Origin: SZUA-87 sp041687805
Lineage (GTDB): Bacteria > Actinomycetota > Acidimicrobiia > Acidimicrobiales > Aldehydirespiratoraceae
NCBI GenBank assembly: GCA_041687805.1
Contig: JBDNJK010000080.1
Location: forward strand, 1-23,114
Length of the DNA: 23,114 nt
Direction: 5' to 3'
How positions within the stretch are numbered: position 1 is the stretch's first letter; every line of letters begins with the position of its first letter. Made by a program: the position numbers and the translations under genes. This document shows positions 21,701 to 23,114 of the stretch, piece after piece. Under the pieces are notes generated by a model, which saw only the letters and a program-made list of their open reading frames with translations, was not told the origin of the DNA and ran no database searches.

Positions 21701-23114
21701 TCACCTTTGAGGTTGGTCGCCGGCCACTACATAATCTCGCAGGGCGCCGAGGGAAGCCGGCTCCAGTCTGGCCCTGATCCGCATTCCATCATCGCCGGCA
21801 ACTTCGCTTAGAACCTGTCCTTCACGATGGATCGACGCGAGCACGTCGCCACGATCCCAAGGAACCATCAGATCGGCAACCTCAGTTGTGGCACGCACGC
21901 TGTCGCTGATCAACTCGATCAGCTCATCGATTCCGGCGCCGGTTTGAGCAGAGACCGCCACGGCTCCCTCGCGGTGGCGCGCCATGGTCGCGGCACCGTC
22001 GCTGAGATCTGATTTGTTGAAGACGAGCAGTTCGGGTACGTCGCCGGCCCCGATCTCGTTGAGTACCAGGTGAACGGCGTCGATGCAGCCCGCAGGGTCT
22101 GGATTCGCGCCATCGACAACGTGAACCAGCAAATCGGCGTCGCGTACGACATCGAGCGTTGTCTTGAACGCGTTCACCAACTGATGTGGAAGTTTGCGGA
22201 CAAACCCCACAGTGTCGGTGGCAAAGACGCTCTCGCCGCCGGGCAGGGCAAGTCGCCGGGTGGTGGCATCGAGCGTCGCGAAAAGGCGATCTTCGACCAG
22301 CACATTCGATTCGGTCAGCCGATTCAACAGCGAAGACTTGCCGGCGTTGGTGTAGCCCACCAAGGCCACGGCCCGGTTCCGAGTCCGGGACCGAGCCTTC
22401 GACTGCGTCTCGCGATGTGCTTGGACGTTGCGAAGATCGACTTCGAGTTTGTGGACTCGTCGTACCAGCCTGCGCCGGTCGACTTCGAGTTGCGTTTCGC
22501 CAGGGCCCCTAGTGCCGATGCCGCCACCCTGCTGACTCAATCTTCCGCCCGACCCGCGGAGCCGTGGCAGTCGGTACCGAAGTTGTGCCAGCTCGACTTG
22601 TGCCTTGCCTTCTTGCGTACTGGCGTTTTGGGCGAAAATGTCGAGGATGACAGCTGTGCGGTCAAGTGCCGTTCGGCCGAGAATCTTCTCGAGATTGAAC
22701 TGCTGGGCGGGCGACAATTCGTCGTCGAACACCACGGTGTCGCAGTCGATCATCTCGGCAATATCTCGAATCTCGATCACCTTGCCCGAACCGATGTAGG
22801 TGGCGGGGTCGGGCGACGAGCGACGTTGAACGACCCGTTCGACCGCGTCGGCGCCTGCCGTGTCGACCAGCAGAGCCAGCTCATCAAGCGACGAATCGGT
22901 ATCTGCGGGATCACCGCCGCCGAGGGTGACTCCGACCAACACGATGCGCTCACGGAACGTGCGCTCGATCAGTCCATCGGACTCGCCACCGAATTCTCCA
23001 AAGGCACCACGGTGAGTCGACTCGCCGGGTTCAACCGACTCGCCGGGTTCAACCGACTCGCCGGGTTCGACCGACTCGCCGGGTTCGACCGACTCGCCGG
23101 GTTCGATCTGATCG
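21701..23114 (-). CDS. hflX: GTPase HflX with a repeat-bearing N-terminal extension, 5' end outside window
   Basis: HflX is a ribosome-associated GTPase that splits stalled or hibernating ribosomes. The family hallmark GGGIGTRGPGETQLE is present, followed by a GTPase domain. That domain has G1 GYTNAGKS (nt 22357-22334), G3 DTVGF and G4 NKSD. The C-terminal domain is present and ends just ahead of dapC. The first ATG/GTG in range is GTG 22942, but the frame stays open to the right edge. The conserved start IERTFRERIVLVGVTL lies across that GTG, so the real start is upstream. The upstream part reads five VEPGES units and a Gly/Glu-rich linker (THRGAFGEFGGESD), then the HflX N-terminal domain. 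The true start lies beyond the window. It precedes dapC by 4 bp. Confidence 0.95.
   Translation of the reverse strand, partial: DQIEPGESVEPGESVEPGESVEPGESVEPGESTHRGAFGEFGGESDGLIERTFRERIVLVGVTLGGGDPADTDSSLDELALLVDTAGADAVERVVQRRSSPDPATYIGSGKVIEIRDIAEMIDCDTVVFDDELSPAQQFNLEKILGRTALDRTAVILDIFAQNASTQEGKAQVELAQLRYRLPRLRGSGGRLSQQGGGIGTRGPGETQLEVDRRRLVRRVHKLEVDLRNVQAHRETQSKARSRTRNRAVALVGYTNAGKSSLLNRLTESNVLVEDRLFATLDATTRRLALPGGESVFATDTVGFVRKLPHQLVNAFKTTLDVVRDADLLVHVVDGANPDPAGCIDAVHLVLNEIGAGDVPELLVFNKSDLSDGAATMARHREGAVAVSAQTGAGIDELIELISDSVRATTEVADLMVPWDRGDVLASIHREGQVLSEVAGDDGMRIRARLEPASLGALRDYVVAGDQPQR
23018..23107. repeat. Five tandem 18-bp repeats within hflX
   Basis: The unit CGACTCGCCGGGTTCAAC (plus strand) occurs five times head to tail. 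Copies 1-2 end TTCAAC, 3-4 TTCGAC and 5 TTCGAT. On the minus strand each unit encodes the hexapeptide VEPGES in frame with HflX. The array may continue past the window edge, and near-identity of units suggests slippage or unequal recombination. Confidence 0.9.

Noticed and set aside
23018..23107. Regular short repeats suggesting a CRISPR array
   Set aside because: The units are contiguous 18-bp copies with no spacers, and they are in frame with HflX.

Overview
The window looks like ordinary chromosomal DNA from a high-GC actinomycete, most likely an Acidimicrobiia-type lineage (inference, not proven). Supporting signs are an actinobacterial LexA with GAAC-N4-GTTC operators, a divergent LysM protein beside lexA, a glucosyl-3-phosphoglycerate synthase (GpgS), a B12-dependent ribonucleotide reductase (NrdJ) as the only reductase seen, an actinobacterial-type DapC, several GTG/TTG starts, and several genes with a TANNNT hexamer placed so that the mRNA would be leaderless. 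I see no tRNA, rRNA, CRISPR array, insertion sequence or prophage.

Layout. Positions 1-2412 (minus): the N-terminal part of an N6-adenine DNA methyltransferase running off the left edge, a DEAD-box RNA helicase in the same reading frame just upstream, and an alkyltransferase-like (ATL) DNA repair protein. 2479-4402 (plus): a beta-lactamase-fold serine hydrolase and an APH-fold phosphotransferase preceded by a coupled 10-codon upstream ORF. 4337-8820 (minus): L,D-transpeptidase lipoprotein, YihY/BrkB membrane protein, acyl-CoA dehydrogenase and lgt, an envelope-flavoured cluster. 8925-10761 (plus): gpgS followed by a heavily decayed 2-oxoacid dehydrogenase E1 alpha/beta remnant. 10730-15538 (minus): nrdJ and an alkyl sulfatase. 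15539-15906 is a regulatory gap with DnaA-box-like nonamers and hairpins. 15907-16656 (plus): RibD-C/DHFR-fold reductase. 16657-17954: the SOS locus, a LysM protein and lexA driven by two face-to-face promoters with three SOS boxes. 17976-23114 (minus): hflX, dapC, a small membrane protein, dapD and dapE, carrying three of the four steps of the succinylase branch of lysine/diaminopimelate synthesis.

How the parts relate. L,D-transpeptidase, Lgt, the dap genes and the LysM protein all concern envelope and peptidoglycan. LexA, the LysM protein (a candidate SOS division inhibitor), ATL and NrdJ concern DNA damage and DNA precursor supply. The most notable observations are the interlocked lexA/LysM promoter, a pentapeptide-repeat-like N-terminus on the LysM protein, a tandem VEPGES repeat in the N-terminal extension of HflX, the E1 pseudogene, the DnaA-box-like cluster upstream of nrdJ, and a Gram-negative-type DapD. 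I did not find a clear new multi-gene defence or metabolic system.
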